From NCBI RefSeq assembly GCF_042683125.1, contig NZ_JBHUIY010000014.1, positions 31,607 to 95,606 on the forward strand: 64,000 nucleotides of DNA. Direction: 5' to 3'. The notes beneath the pieces were generated by a model. It did not search any database. It worked only from the letters and a program-made list of their open reading frames with translations, and was not told where the DNA came from. The position numbers and the translations under genes were made by a program. Positions 53,907-63,044 of this stretch are shown here, piece after piece (position 1 is the stretch's first letter; each line of letters starts with the position of its first letter). This DNA comes from Phaeospirillum tilakii. GTDB lineage: Bacteria > Pseudomonadota > Alphaproteobacteria > Rhodospirillales > Magnetospirillaceae.

Positions 53907-55760
53907 TTAAGCGGTCGCGACCGGCTGGGCCGGGGCGATCGCCTTCGGCCCGCAGGATTCGACGCACATCCGGCAGCCGGTGCACATCGCCCCATCGATC
54001 GTGACGTATTTCAGTTCGGCGGTGCTGCCGTCGCTGCGGGTGCGGGCCTCGGTCCGCTTGACCGAGATCGCCGGACAGCCGACCTTGAGGCAGTTGCCGC
54101 AGCCGGTGCAGCTCTCGTCGATCACCCGGTAGGCCGGCTGACGCTCGAAGAATTCCGACAGCACGCAGGGCCGGGTGGTGATGATCACCGACGGGCCGGG
54201 CACCGCGATCTCTTCCTTGATGGTCTTGTAGACCACCGGCAGCAGGTAGGAATCGACGGTGCGGATCCGCTCGGGGGCGACGCCCAGCGCCTCGACCAGC
54301 TTGGCGAAGTCGATGCGCGGCGCCTCCTCGCCGGTCAGCCGCTTGCCGGTGCCGGGATGGTGCTGGCCGCCGGTCATCCCGGTGGTGCGGTTGTCGAGGA
54401 TGATCGCGGTGACGTTGCCCCGGTTGTAGACGATGTCGAGCAGCCCCTGCATTCCCATGTGCAGGAAGGTCGAATCGCCGATCACCGCCACCACCGCCTT
54501 GTCGCGCCCGGCCTCGCCGCGCGCCTTGTCCATCCCAAGCGCGATGCCCATCGAGGCGCCCATCGAGATGGTGGTGTCGAGCGCGTTCCACGGCTGGCCG
54601 GCGCCCAGGGTGTAACAGCCGATGTCGCCCGAGATCAGCACCTGCTTGCGCAGCCGCGACAGCGAGAAATACACCCCCATGTGCGGACAGGCCGGGCACA
54701 TCGTCGGCGGGCGCGGGAACGGGTTGCTGCTGGGATAGACCGCGCCGGCCGGCAGCGGTTCGCCCACCAGCCCGTGCACCGCCGGCATCAGCACGGCCGG
54801 GGTCAGCTCGCCCAGGCGCGGCAGCAGGTCCTTGCCGTGCAGCTTGGTCATCCCGGCGGCGCGCAGCTCGTTCTCGATCAGCGGCTCGGTCTCCTCGACC
54901 ACCACCAGATGGCCGACGGTGGCGGCGAACTTGTTCACCAGCCCGACCGGCAGCGGATAGGTGAAGCCGAGCTTCAGCACCGGGGCGTTGGGGAAGCATT
55001 CCCGCACATGCAGATAGGCCGGGCCGGAGGTGACGAAGCCGATGCGGTGGTCCTGACCGTCCTCGATCCGGTTGAGGTCCGAGGTCTCGGCCAGGGCGCG
55101 CAGCTTGTCCTCGCGGGCGATCTGGGCCGGCAGCAATCCCTTGGCGTTGGCCGGGGCCATCACCCAGCGGCGCGGGTCGGGGGTGAAGCCGGTGGGCTGG
55201 CGCGCCACCCGGCTGCCGACCCCGATCACCGCCTTGACGTGACAGACCCGGGTGGTCAGCCGCAGCAGCACCGGGGTGTTGCAGGCCTCGGACAGGTCGA
55301 ACGCCTGCTTGACCATCTCGTAGGCTTCCTGCGAATCCGCCGGCTCAAGGATCGGCAGATGGGCGAAGCGGCCCCAGTAGCGCGAATCCTGCTCGTTCTG
55401 CGACGAACTCATCCCGACATCGTCGGCGACCGCGATCACCAGCCCGCCGACCACCCCGCTGACGGTGATGGTCATCAGCGCGTCCGAGGCGACGTTGAGC
55501 CCGACATGCTTCATCGCGCAGAACGACCGCGCTCCCGACATCGAGCCGCCGATCGCGACTTCCAGCGCCACCTTCTCGTTGACCGACCATTCGGCGTAGA
55601 GATCCGGGTACAGCGCCAGGGTCTCGAGGATTTCGGTCGAGGGGGTCCCGGGATAGGCGGCGGCGATGGTGGCTCCGGCTTCCCACACCCCCCGGGCGAT
55701 GGCGTCGTTGCCCGACAGGAGCAGACGGGTGTTGGGTTGGGCCTGTACGGCGGCGGACAT
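53907..55760 (-). CDS. iorA: Indolepyruvate ferredoxin oxidoreductase, alpha subunit
   Basis: TPP-dependent, oxygen-sensitive enzyme that oxidises indolepyruvate or phenylpyruvate and reduces ferredoxin. The 617-aa protein has PGTPSTEILE near residues 35-45, the TPP-binding GDIGCYTLG near 368 and IGDSTFLHMGMQGL near 410, and two C-terminal ferredoxin clusters, CTGCGNCLKVGC and CTGCRMCVESC. I chose ATG 55760 (MSAAVQAQPN); an upstream frame with a low-complexity N-terminus is less likely. It probably serves aromatic amino-acid turnover under anaerobic phototrophic growth (inference). Confidence 0.94.
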   Translation of the reverse strand: MSAAVQAQPNTRLLLSGNDAIARGVWEAGATIAAAYPGTPSTEILETLALYPDLYAEWSVNEKVALEVAIGGSMSGARSFCAMKHVGLNVASDALMTITVSGVVGGLVIAVADDVGMSSSQNEQDSRYWGRFAHLPILEPADSQEAYEMVKQAFDLSEACNTPVLLRLTTRVCHVKAVIGVGSRVARQPTGFTPDPRRWVMAPANAKGLLPAQIAREDKLRALAETSDLNRIEDGQDHRIGFVTSGPAYLHVRECFPNAPVLKLGFTYPLPVGLVNKFAATVGHLVVVEETEPLIENELRAAGMTKLHGKDLLPRLGELTPAVLMPAVHGLVGEPLPAGAVYPSSNPFPRPPTMCPACPHMGVYFSLSRLRKQVLISGDIGCYTLGAGQPWNALDTTISMGASMGIALGMDKARGEAGRDKAVVAVIGDSTFLHMGMQGLLDIVYNRGNVTAIILDNRTTGMTGGQHHPGTGKRLTGEEAPRIDFAKLVEALGVAPERIRTVDSYLLPVVYKTIKEEIAVPGPSVIITTRPCVLSEFFERQPAYRVIDESCTGCGNCLKVGCPAISVKRTEARTRSDGSTAELKYVTIDGAMCTGCRMCVESCGPKAIAPAQPVATA

Positions 55761-55895
55761 GAGAAAAGGCTCCCTGGCGATGTCTCGTGGCCTTCCGGGC
55801 CAAGCCGGAAGGGCTCGGAGGCTAGCACCGTCGCCCGTGGGCCGGAAGCGGAATGCGCGGCGGCGGACGGCGGGCGGGGAGCGAACGCCGCATGG

Positions 55896-55910
55896 GTGGG
55901 CTTCGCCCAC
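55896..55910. repeat. Solitary family B end hairpin
   Basis: GTGGGC-ttc-GCCCAC, the outer hairpin of family B termini, occurs alone in the 238-bp divergent gap (55761-55998) between iorA and the next gene. Nothing else gene-like is seen in the gap. Confidence 0.5.
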
Positions 55911-55998
55911 ACCGGCCGCGCCCGTCCTCCCTGTTCGCCCGGCGCGGCCCATGGTAGAAAGGAAGGCGGCTTTTATCCCTTTCACGAATGGGGTGTCG

Positions 55999-57354
55999 AT
56001 GCTTGCCCAACCCCTGTCGATCTCCTTCGACCAAGCGGTGCTGGCCGCGTTGCAGGGGGATCACCGCCGGGCGGTGTGGCTGATGCGGCATTTGCTGGCG
56101 GCGCATCCCGGGATCGACCAGGACCTGTCGCAGATCTCGGTCAAATCGCTGCAACTCGCCCTGCTCCAGGCGCTCAATGCCGGGCGGGGGGAGATTTTCC
56201 GCGAATGCCCGCTGCTCGGACGCGCGGGCGAGGCGCTGACCGACAAACAGCGCGGGGTGATCGAAGCCCTGCTGCGCTGTCACGAGGAGGCGTGGAGCCG
56301 GGGCCAGACCCCGCCGCCGCGCCGGGCCGATGTTCACGCCCCGGCGGCGGCCTGGCCGGCCGGGGCTGCTCCGGCGCGAACCGTGGTGGCCTTCCTGCTG
56401 TCGCGCCACATCATCTGCAACCCGGACTTCATCGAGTCCGATTTCTTCTTCCACATGCCCCGCTCCGCCGCCGCGGCCGGATTCTCCACCGCCGTTTTTC
56501 CGGCCGACGAGATCCTCTACGACCACACCGTCTCGCGCGACAAGCCGGCCCCGGCCCGGCCGCTGGCGGCGGCGCTCGACGATCTCGCCCGTTTTCTCGC
56601 CGAATCCCGGCCCGACATCGTCTGCATCGACGGCAATTTCAAACCCTCGGCGATGACGATCACCCCGGAGCATCTGGTCGAGCTGCGGCGGCGGTTCGGC
56701 TTCCGCCTCCTGGTGGTGATCCCGGATTGCTACGACGCCCTTTATAATTACGTGGGGGAATGGGCGCCGGCCGCCGACCTGTTCGTCACCTTCCACGACC
56801 TGACCCATCACCTGCTGGGGCGGGAGGATTGCCTCGCCGTCCCCTGCCTGCCGTTTGCCGAGGACGCCTTCCACCCCGAGGCGGAAAAGACCGCTGGGGT
56901 CAATTGCCTCGGCTCGCCCTGGCGCGACCGCCATGTGTGGCTGGCGGGGCTGCTGGCCGGGGGCGTGCCGGTCGATGCGATGTTCCACGACCGCCGGCGC
57001 TGCAACGCCCTGTCGAGCGAGGACTATCTGGCTCGGATGGGCCGGGCGAAATTCGTCTTCAGCAACGGCACCGTCGCCGAGGGCGAATCGATCCTGACCG
57101 GCCGCACCTTCGAGGCGATCCTGTCGGAATGCCTGCTGTTCTACGAGGTCGGCAGCCCGATCGACGATTTCATGGTGCCGTTCGTCCATTACGTCCCGGT
57201 CGCCAACATCGACCAGCTGATCGCCTTCAGCCGGTTCTTTCTGGAGCGGGAGGATCTGCGCCGCCGCATCGCCGCCGCCGGCCGCCGCTATTTCCTCGAA
57301 CATTACGGCAGCGGGCTGTTCTGGCGCCACGTCGTCACCCGGCTCGGCGCCTGA
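55999..57354 (+). CDS. Glycosyltransferase-like protein
   Basis: A 451-aa protein. The N-terminal 110 residues are helical (repeat-like, with QAVLAALQGDHRRAVWLMRHLL). From about 127 a Rossmann-like domain begins, and residues 325-445 (FVFSNGTVAEGESILTGRTFEAILSECLLFYEVGSPID in parts) resemble the C-terminal domain of CgeB/GT4-like glycosyltransferases with the typical late FSRFFLEREDLRRRIAAAGRRYFLEHY helix. No active site can be named. I chose ATG 55999; an in-frame ATG at 55951 is possible but has no better RBS. Confidence 0.65.
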   Translation: MLAQPLSISFDQAVLAALQGDHRRAVWLMRHLLAAHPGIDQDLSQISVKSLQLALLQALNAGRGEIFRECPLLGRAGEALTDKQRGVIEALLRCHEEAWSRGQTPPPRRADVHAPAAAWPAGAAPARTVVAFLLSRHIICNPDFIESDFFFHMPRSAAAAGFSTAVFPADEILYDHTVSRDKPAPARPLAAALDDLARFLAESRPDIVCIDGNFKPSAMTITPEHLVELRRRFGFRLLVVIPDCYDALYNYVGEWAPAADLFVTFHDLTHHLLGREDCLAVPCLPFAEDAFHPEAEKTAGVNCLGSPWRDRHVWLAGLLAGGVPVDAMFHDRRRCNALSSEDYLARMGRAKFVFSNGTVAEGESILTGRTFEAILSECLLFYEVGSPIDDFMVPFVHYVPVANIDQLIAFSRFFLEREDLRRRIAAAGRRYFLEHYGSGLFWRHVVTRLGA

Positions 57355-57361
57355 CGGGGTG

Positions 57362-57469
57362 GGCGGGCGCGGAGCGGCCTGTCCGCCTGGGTGCTGATGT
57401 TTGCCGCGCGAAGGGCACGGAAAGGGATCCAAGGGCCTTCGGCCCTTGGCGGGTGCGGGCAGAGCCCGC
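57362..57469. repeat. Family B palindromic element, partial copy (B4)
   Basis: Core like that of B2 followed by the right terminus: CCAAGGGCC-ttc-GGCCCTTGG (57429-57449) and GCGGGC-aga-GCCCGC (57455-57469). The left terminus is missing. It lies between two convergent genes. Confidence 0.8.
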
Positions 57470-57484
57470 ATAACATCATGGTGT

Positions 57485-57512
57485 GCGCGCAAAGCGCGCG
57501 GGCAGAGCCCGC
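57485..57512. repeat. Module C hairpin pair, copy 2
   Basis: GCGCGC-aaa-GCGCGC overlaps GCGGGC-aga-GCCCGC (57498-57512), as at 53223-53251, and ends just before the stop of the acetyltransferase gene. Confidence 0.6.
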
Positions 57513-57518
57513 GTAACG

Positions 57519-60188
57519 TCACGGCGCGGCGGGGGCCGGGTTGAGGTCGAGCGCCAGTTCCAGCACGTCGGGTTCACCCGACGGGCAGGGGCGGAAGCCG
57601 GCGGCGCGTGACAGCCGCAGCATCGGGATGTTCTCGGCCATGATCTGGGCGAAGATCTGGCGGGTGCCCCGGTGGCGCTGGTAGCGGATGATCTTGTCGA
57701 GCAGGGTGCGGCCCAGCCCGGTGCCCTTGAGGTCGGAGCGCACCAGGATCCCCAGTTCGGCCCGCTGGTTGTCGGGGTCGATCACCGTCCGCACCACGCC
57801 GAGGGTCTCGAACCCGCCGCCTTCCAGGTCGCGGGTGGCGACGAAGGCCATCTCGCGGTCGTAATCGATCTGGGTCATCCGGGCGAGCTGGAAATGCTGG
57901 ACCTCGCGCACCAGCCCGAAGAAGCGCATCCGCAGGTCCTGCGGCGTCATCCGCGCGATCAGCTCGGCATGGGCCGGCTCGTCCTCGGGGCGGATCGGCC
58001 GCAGCCGGATCGGGCTGCCGTCGCGCAGGGTCGCATCCTCCTCCAGCTCGGCGGGGTAGGGCAGGATCGAGAAGCGGCGGCTTTCGTCGTTGCGCCAGGG
58101 GGCGACCCGCATCCGGGCGTCGAGCGCCACCACCCCGTGATGGTCGGCATAAAGCGGGTTGATGTCGCAGGCGACGATCTCGGGATTGTCGACCAGCATC
58201 CGCGACAGCCGCACCAGCAGTTCGGCCACGGCGGTGCGGTCGGCGGCGGGGCGGCCGTCGCTGGCCTTCAGCAGGCGGGCGATGCGGGTGCGGCTGATGA
58301 TGCTGCGCGCCAGCGGCAGGTTGAGCGGCGGCAGGCCGACGGTGTGGTCGCGCGGCACCTCGACCACCCGGCCGCCCTCGCCGAACACCACCACCGGGCC
58401 GAACAGCCCGTCGCAGGCGATCCCGGCGAACAGCAGCCGGGCATCCGGCCGCAGCAGCGAGCGTTGCAGGGTGAAGCCGGCCTGTTCGGCGTCGGGATGG
58501 ACGCAACTGACCCGGCGGCGCAGTTCCAGCGCGGCGGTGCGCACCGCCGCCGCCGTCTCCAGGCCGAGGGCGATCGCGCCGGCCTCGCCCCGGCGGGCGA
58601 TGTCGGGGCGGTCGAGGGTCAGCGTCACCGGGAAGCCGAGCCGGGTCGCGGCCTGGGCCGCCTCGTCGGGGGTGGCGGCCTGGGTGGCCGGCTGGATCGG
58701 GATGCCGTAGGCGGCGAGCAAGGCGCGGGTCTGGTCGTCGCCCAGCAGCCCGCCCGGGGCGGCGAGGCCGCGTTCGATGATCGGCCGCGCCGCGATCCGC
58801 GCCTCGGCGAAGCCCTCCCATTGCGACGGCGGGGTTTCCGTCAGCATGGTCTGGTTGCGCCGGTACTGCACCATCTGGCGGAACGAGCGCACCGCCGCGC
58901 TGGGGGTGGGGTAGGTGGCGACCCCGGCGGCGGCGAAACGCTGGCGGGCGGGGGCGACCGATTCCTCGCCCATCCAGGCGGTCAGCACCGTGCCGGGATG
59001 GCCGCGCTGGGCCTCGATCACCGCCTCGGCGATCTCGACCGGGTCGGCCATCGCGTTGGGGGCGTGGATCACCAGGATCGCGTCGGCGGCGGCGCTTTCG
59101 ATCAGCACCCGCACCGCGTCGCCATAGCGGCGCGGGTCGGCGTCGAGGCCGAGATCGAGCGGGTTGCCGATCCGGCTGCCGGCCGGCAGCCGCGCCGCCA
59201 GCTTGGCCCGGGTCTCCTCGGCCAGCCCGGCGAGGCGGGGATCGCCCGGCGCCCCCATCTCGGCCAGGGTCATCATCGCCACCCCGCCGCCGTTCGACAC
59301 CACCGCCAGCCGTTTGCCGGCCATCACCCGGCCGCGCGCCAGGGTCTCGACCGCGCCGAACATCTCGTCGATGTCGCCGACCCGCAGCGCGCCCGAGCGG
59401 CGCACGGTGGCGTCGAAGCATTCCTCCGGCGTCGCCAGCGTCTCGGCCAGGAAGGCGCCGGGGCGGCGCAGGTCGGGATGTTCCGGCACCCGTACCAGCA
59501 GCAGCGGCTTGTTGCGGGCGGCGGCGCGGGCGGCGCCGACCAGATCGCCCCGGCGGCGGATCTGTTCGATGTAGAGCAGGATCGCCCGGGTCTGGTCGTC
59601 ATTGGCGAGGTAATCGAGCACGTCGGCGAAATCGATGTCGTCGCCGGCGCCCAGGCTGATGAAATGGGAAAAGCCGATCCCGTGCGGCCGGGCCCAGTCG
59701 AGCAGCGCCCCGCACAGCGCGCCCGATTGCGACACCAGCGCCACCTTGCCGGGCAGGGCCGGCTGGCGCGAGAAACTGGCGGCGAGACCGATGCGCGGCA
59801 CCAGGATCCCCAGGCTGCCGGTGCCCAGCACCCGCAGCCCATGCGGCCGGGCGGCGGCGAGCAAAGCAGGGCGCTCGACGTCGGTGGCGATCACCACCGC
59901 CGCGCGGGTGCCGAGCCGGCCGAGCTGGTCGAGCAGTTCGGGCACCGCCGCCCCCGGGGTGCACAGCACCGCGAGGTCGGGCACCAGCGGCAGCGCGTCG
60001 ATGCGGGGATAGGCCAGCACTCCCGACACCGCGCGCAGGTCGGGATGGACCGGCATGATCGGCCCCTTGAAGCCGCCGGTCAGCAGGTTGCGGATCACCA
60101 CCGCCCCGGCCGACAGCGGCCGTTCCGAGGCGCCGATCACCGCCACCGCCTTGGGGTCGAACAGGTGGGAGAGATTGCGGATGCTCAT
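57519..60188 (-). CDS. Pat-type protein acetyltransferase (acyl-CoA synthetase-like/GNAT fusion)
   Basis: An 889-aa fusion. Residues 1-470 resemble the alpha part of NDP-forming acyl-CoA synthetase (IRNLSHLFDPKAVAVIGASERP start; VSQSGALCGALLDWA; NGGGVAMMTLAE). About 480-710 is an ATP-grasp domain (GIPIQPATQAATPDEAAQAATRLGFPV in parts), and 730-889 is a GNAT acetyltransferase (LRPIRPEDEPAHAELI; RSDLKGTGLGRTLLDKIIRY). In Salmonella and Rhodopseudomonas such proteins acetylate and inactivate acyl-CoA synthetases. ATG 60188. It is divergent from a Pro/Ala-rich membrane protein gene across 101 bp. Confidence 0.9.
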   Translation of the reverse strand: MSIRNLSHLFDPKAVAVIGASERPLSAGAVVIRNLLTGGFKGPIMPVHPDLRAVSGVLAYPRIDALPLVPDLAVLCTPGAAVPELLDQLGRLGTRAAVVIATDVERPALLAAARPHGLRVLGTGSLGILVPRIGLAASFSRQPALPGKVALVSQSGALCGALLDWARPHGIGFSHFISLGAGDDIDFADVLDYLANDDQTRAILLYIEQIRRRGDLVGAARAAARNKPLLLVRVPEHPDLRRPGAFLAETLATPEECFDATVRRSGALRVGDIDEMFGAVETLARGRVMAGKRLAVVSNGGGVAMMTLAEMGAPGDPRLAGLAEETRAKLAARLPAGSRIGNPLDLGLDADPRRYGDAVRVLIESAAADAILVIHAPNAMADPVEIAEAVIEAQRGHPGTVLTAWMGEESVAPARQRFAAAGVATYPTPSAAVRSFRQMVQYRRNQTMLTETPPSQWEGFAEARIAARPIIERGLAAPGGLLGDDQTRALLAAYGIPIQPATQAATPDEAAQAATRLGFPVTLTLDRPDIARRGEAGAIALGLETAAAVRTAALELRRRVSCVHPDAEQAGFTLQRSLLRPDARLLFAGIACDGLFGPVVVFGEGGRVVEVPRDHTVGLPPLNLPLARSIISRTRIARLLKASDGRPAADRTAVAELLVRLSRMLVDNPEIVACDINPLYADHHGVVALDARMRVAPWRNDESRRFSILPYPAELEEDATLRDGSPIRLRPIRPEDEPAHAELIARMTPQDLRMRFFGLVREVQHFQLARMTQIDYDREMAFVATRDLEGGGFETLGVVRTVIDPDNQRAELGILVRSDLKGTGLGRTLLDKIIRYQRHRGTRQIFAQIMAENIPMLRLSRAAGFRPCPSGEPDVLELALDLNPAPAAP

Positions 60189-60289
60189 CGCCGCCGTATC
60201 CTTTCCTGCCGCCGGAGCTTTGCGCCGTGCCGAACCTCGTCTATGGTGGCCCGCCCGGGCTTCGCCCCAGTCTGCTTGATGGGGGATCC

Positions 60290-61120
60290 ATGCGCAATGT
60301 CGCCGTCCTGATGCTGGCTCTCGGCCTGCTGCTGCCCGGTTCGCTCCGGGCCGAGGACCCCGCCGCCGCCGCCGCCCCGGTCGCCGAGGCGGTCGAGCCG
60401 GCTCCGGCCGCTGCCCCCGACGGGGCCGCCGCGCCCGCCGCCCCGGCGGTGCAGACCGCCGCGCCGCCGGCCGCCGAACCGGCCCCGCCCGTGCCCGTCG
60501 CGCCCGAACCCGTCCAGACCGTGCCCGTTCCGCCCGTGCCGGTTGCGCCGGAGCCGGTCGCCCCGGCGCCCGTCCCGGTGCCGCCGGCCGCGCCGGCCGG
60601 CGATCCGCTGGCGGCGGTGTGGCTCCAGGCGGCGGCGCTGCTGGTCGGGGCGATCCTCGCCGGGCTGGTCGGGCTGCTGACCCTGCTGGCGCTGCGCCGT
60701 CAGGACGACGCCCGTCGCCGCCGCGCCGTCGCCGCCACCCTCGCGGTCGAACTGGCCGCCCGCCGTGACGCCTTCGCCCAGTTGGTCGCGCCGCCCAACG
60801 CCGAGGCCGGGGTGTCGTTCGTCGCCGCCGTGCTGGCCCTGGCCGGCTTCGATGCCGGCTGGCGCGCCGCCCAGGCCGGGATCGGTCTGCTGCCGCCGGA
60901 TCTGGCCGGGGCGCTGGCCCGTCATTACGGCGGGGTGGCCCATGTCGCCGGTTTCGTGCGCGGCCAGTCGGTTGCCGCCGCGCTCCGGATGTTGCAGGCC
61001 AACCGGATGGGCGGCCATCCCTGTCCCGATGCCGGCACCATGCGCGACGCCCATCGCGATCTCGCCGTTCTGGTCGGCGAAATCGATCCCCTGCTGGCCG
61101 AACTCGCCGCGCTGCGCTGA
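60290..61120 (+). CDS. Secreted/membrane Pro-Ala-rich protein of unknown function
   Basis: A 276-aa protein with a Sec signal peptide (MRNVAVLMLALGLLLPGSLRA, cleavage near 21). A long Pro/Ala/Val linker (about 25-105) precedes a single membrane helix (about 108-135) and a basic stop-transfer sequence (RRQDDARRRR). A helical cytoplasmic-side domain of about 130 residues follows, with Cys in HPCPD. The Pro-rich linker would span the periplasm, as in TonB-like proteins, but no other TonB feature is present. Unassigned. Confidence 0.7.
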   Translation: MRNVAVLMLALGLLLPGSLRAEDPAAAAAPVAEAVEPAPAAAPDGAAAPAAPAVQTAAPPAAEPAPPVPVAPEPVQTVPVPPVPVAPEPVAPAPVPVPPAAPAGDPLAAVWLQAAALLVGAILAGLVGLLTLLALRRQDDARRRRAVAATLAVELAARRDAFAQLVAPPNAEAGVSFVAAVLALAGFDAGWRAAQAGIGLLPPDLAGALARHYGGVAHVAGFVRGQSVAAALRMLQANRMGGHPCPDAGTMRDAHRDLAVLVGEIDPLLAELAALR

Positions 61121-61124
61121 GCAG

Positions 61125-61166
61125 GCGGGCTCCGCCCGCGCCCGCCAGGGGCCGCAAGGCCCCTGG
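61125..61166. repeat. Family B palindromic element, half copy (B5)
   Basis: GCGGGC-tcc-GCCCGC (61125-61139) then CCAGGGGCC-gcaa-GGCCCCTGG (61145-61166). This is the left terminus only, 4 bp after the stop of the upstream gene and convergent with rpsU. Confidence 0.7.
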
Positions 61167-61404
61167 ACCCCGCTCCCTTTGGCGTCACGGCAACACAAAA
61201 AGCGCCCGGACGGGTGGTGACCCGGGGCGTGAAAAACAAAAAAAAGCGCACACCGCCCCAACCCGGCCCCGACCGGCGAACCGGCGGAGTGCGGGGGGAC
61301 GTATGCGACGAAGCTTGCGGCTGGCGCGCGATAACCGGGGGAAACGAACCCCGGCGACGTGACGGCTCCGCCTGAACGGGGCCGCGCGCGAGTCAGGCGA
61401 AGGG
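61167..61404. other. Gene-free region between convergent genes, possible small RNA
   Basis: No ORF is convincing. It holds an A-rich stretch (61229-61247), a hairpin CCGGGG-8-CCCCGG near 61338-61357, and GC-rich sequence up to the rpsU stop. On the minus strand a T7-plus-T5 tract (61234-61247) follows a GC-rich segment, so a small RNA or long rpsU 3' UTR could end here. There is no recognised RNA family. Confidence 0.3.
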
Positions 61405-61608
61405 TTAGAACCCTTCGCGTTCGAGCCGCTTACGCTCCAGCTTGCGGGCGCGGCGCACGGCCTCGGCCTTTTCCCGGGCGCGACGCTCGGACGGCTTCTC
61501 GTAGTTCCGGCGCAGCTTCATTTCGCGGAACACCCCTTCGCGCTGCATCTTCTTCTTGAGCGCCTTCAGGGCCTGATCGACGTTGTTGTCACGAACGAGT
61601 ACTTGCAC
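61405..61608 (-). CDS. rpsU: 30S ribosomal protein S21
   Basis: A 67-aa basic protein of the small subunit. VQVLVRDNNVDQALKALKKKM is the S21 start and the C-terminus is Arg/Lys/Glu-rich (RRARKLERKRLEREGF). I chose the GTG at 61608 because S21 proteins start at this V/M-QVLVRDN sequence; a longer reading to 61659 adds atypical residues. GAGGAG lies 13-18 bp upstream. Confidence 0.96.
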   Translation of the reverse strand: MQVLVRDNNVDQALKALKKKMQREGVFREMKLRRNYEKPSERRAREKAEAVRRARKLERKRLEREGF

Positions 61609-61721
61609 GTTTCGCCACCGCTCCTCTACGCTTGGAAAGTCATCCCGATCGCACGGCATCGCTGCCGTCCGGGAAGGCGCTTGATATCACAGTGACGGTT
61701 GGTTGGGAAGGGGCTTGGGTG

Positions 61722-62396
61722 ATGCAGAGCGATCCCCGCGGCAAACGCGACGATCTGGTGTTGGCGGCGCTGCCGCATGTCGCCTTCGACGGCTGGTCGC
61801 CGGCGGCGCTGGCCGAAGCGGCGCAGGAACTCGGTCTGGCCGCCTCGGCGGCGCTGCGGCTGTTCCCCGGCGGGCCGGTCGAGGCGCTGGCCCATTTCAT
61901 CGATCTCGGCGACCGGCGGATGGAGGCCGATTTCGCCGCCGCCGGACCGCGCGGCGGCAAGACCGATGAACGGGTGTTCGCCGCGATCCGGCTGCGGCTG
62001 GAACCCTGGGCCGCCCAGCGCGAGGCGATCCGGCGCGGCGTCGCCCTGCTGGCGCTGCCGGCCAATCTGCCGCTGGCGGCCCGGCTGGGCTGGGGCACCG
62101 CCGACGCGCTGTGGCGGGCGGTCGGCGACCAGAGCCACGACCTCGCCTGGGCGACCAAGCGCGGCTCGGTCGCGGCGCTCTATTCCGCCACCCTGTTCTT
62201 CTGGCTGGATGACACGTCGGAAGGGTCGGTCGAAACCTGGGCCTTCCTGCGGCGGCGGCTGGTCGATCTGCACCGGCTGCCCCGGCTGCGTCACCGGGTC
62301 GAGCGGATGGTGCGGGACGGGCTGTCCTCCTGCCGTCCGCGCGTGCCCTGGTCGCGGCTGGAGGTCAAACCCCGCCGCAGCGGCAGCGCCCGCTGA
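61722..62396 (+). CDS. COQ9-family protein
   Basis: A 224-aa protein related to mitochondrial COQ9, a lipid-binding partner of the COQ7 hydroxylase in ubiquinone synthesis. The N-terminal helix-turn-helix-like bundle (VLAALPHVAFDGWSPAALAEAAQELGL in parts, near 13-40) is TetR-like, and the C-terminal part has TADALWRAVGDQSHDLAWATKRG near 126-149, the COQ9 hallmark. ATG 61722 is divergent from rpsU (113 bp apart), a neighbourhood frequent in alphaproteobacteria. Confidence 0.9.
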   Translation: MQSDPRGKRDDLVLAALPHVAFDGWSPAALAEAAQELGLAASAALRLFPGGPVEALAHFIDLGDRRMEADFAAAGPRGGKTDERVFAAIRLRLEPWAAQREAIRRGVALLALPANLPLAARLGWGTADALWRAVGDQSHDLAWATKRGSVAALYSATLFFWLDDTSEGSVETWAFLRRRLVDLHRLPRLRHRVERMVRDGLSSCRPRVPWSRLEVKPRRSGSAR

Positions 62397-62403
62397 GGCG
62401 CGA

Positions 62404-62434
62404 AAGGGGCCGGTGGCAGCGCCACCGGCCCCTT
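62404..62434. terminator. Bidirectional hairpin between the COQ9 gene and the 171-aa membrane protein gene
   Basis: A perfect 14-bp stem, 62404-62417 with 62421-62434, AAGGGGCCGGTGGC paired to GCCACCGGCCCCTT round AGC. It sits between convergent genes, 7 bp after the COQ9 stop. Confidence 0.75.
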
Positions 62435-62484
62435 CCGGTTTGCTCGATGGCGGCGGCGGCCCGGCCGGGCCGCGCCCCGTCCCG

Positions 62485-63000
62485 TCAGCGGAACGACGAG
62501 CCGCGCAGGATCGCCGCGCCGGCTCCGGCCGGGGCGGCGCCCCACAGCTCGGCGACGAAGGCGTCGAAGGCATCGGCATAGGCGCCGTCGTCGCGCACCG
62601 GGGTCAGCACGATCACCCCGAGCCCGGCCGCGAACAGGGCCAGCCCGCCCCAGGTCGCCGCCACCGGCGGCAGCACCCCGGCGAAGAACGCCACCGCGCC
62701 GAGCGCGTACAGGCTGAGGCCGGCGACGTATTTCGACATCGCGGTGCCGCGCAGCGAGGATTCGAGCCGCAGGGTCTTGCGGGTGGTGCGGTTCAGCACC
62801 AGCGCGGCCTCGTCGCTCTCCTTGCGGGCGATGATCACGATCGACTGGCCGAGCCGCAGCCGCGGCACCGCCTTTTCGGCGCGGTAGCGCACGGCGGCGC
62901 CGCTGGCGGTCTTGATCTCGACGATGTCGGCGAACAGGCGGGTGACGGTGCCGTCCACCGCCACGAAATCCTCACGCACTTGAGCAGAATAATCGGTCAT
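62485..63000 (-). CDS. Membrane protein of unknown function (171 aa)
   Basis: The first 85 residues form a beta-rich soluble part (DFVAVDGTVTRLFADIVEIKT; VRYRAEKAVPRLRLGQSIVII), resembling an OB/NfeD-like barrel. Two membrane helices follow near 92-110 and 116-134, then a short C-terminal region. No family can be named with confidence. It lies 44 bp after the SPOR-like gene on the same strand and may be cotranscribed with it. Confidence 0.65.
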   Translation of the reverse strand: MTDYSAQVREDFVAVDGTVTRLFADIVEIKTASGAAVRYRAEKAVPRLRLGQSIVIIARKESDEAALVLNRTTRKTLRLESSLRGTAMSKYVAGLSLYALGAVAFFAGVLPPVAATWGGLALFAAGLGVIVLTPVRDDGAYADAFDAFVAELWGAAPAGAGAAILRGSSFR

Positions 63001-63044
63001 CTCGTCTCTCCCTCCGCGTCGGGCCCCCGCCCGGGGTGCCGCGC

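Noticed and set aside
55951..55998. Longer N-terminus for the glycosyltransferase-like protein from an ATG at 55951
   Set aside because: It has no recognisable RBS and adds residues that look atypical; 55999 was kept as the start.
61609..61659. Longer reading of rpsU from an upstream ATG
   Set aside because: S21 proteins begin at the (M/V)QVLVRDN segment; the extra residues do not match and the GTG at 61608 has a fitting RBS.
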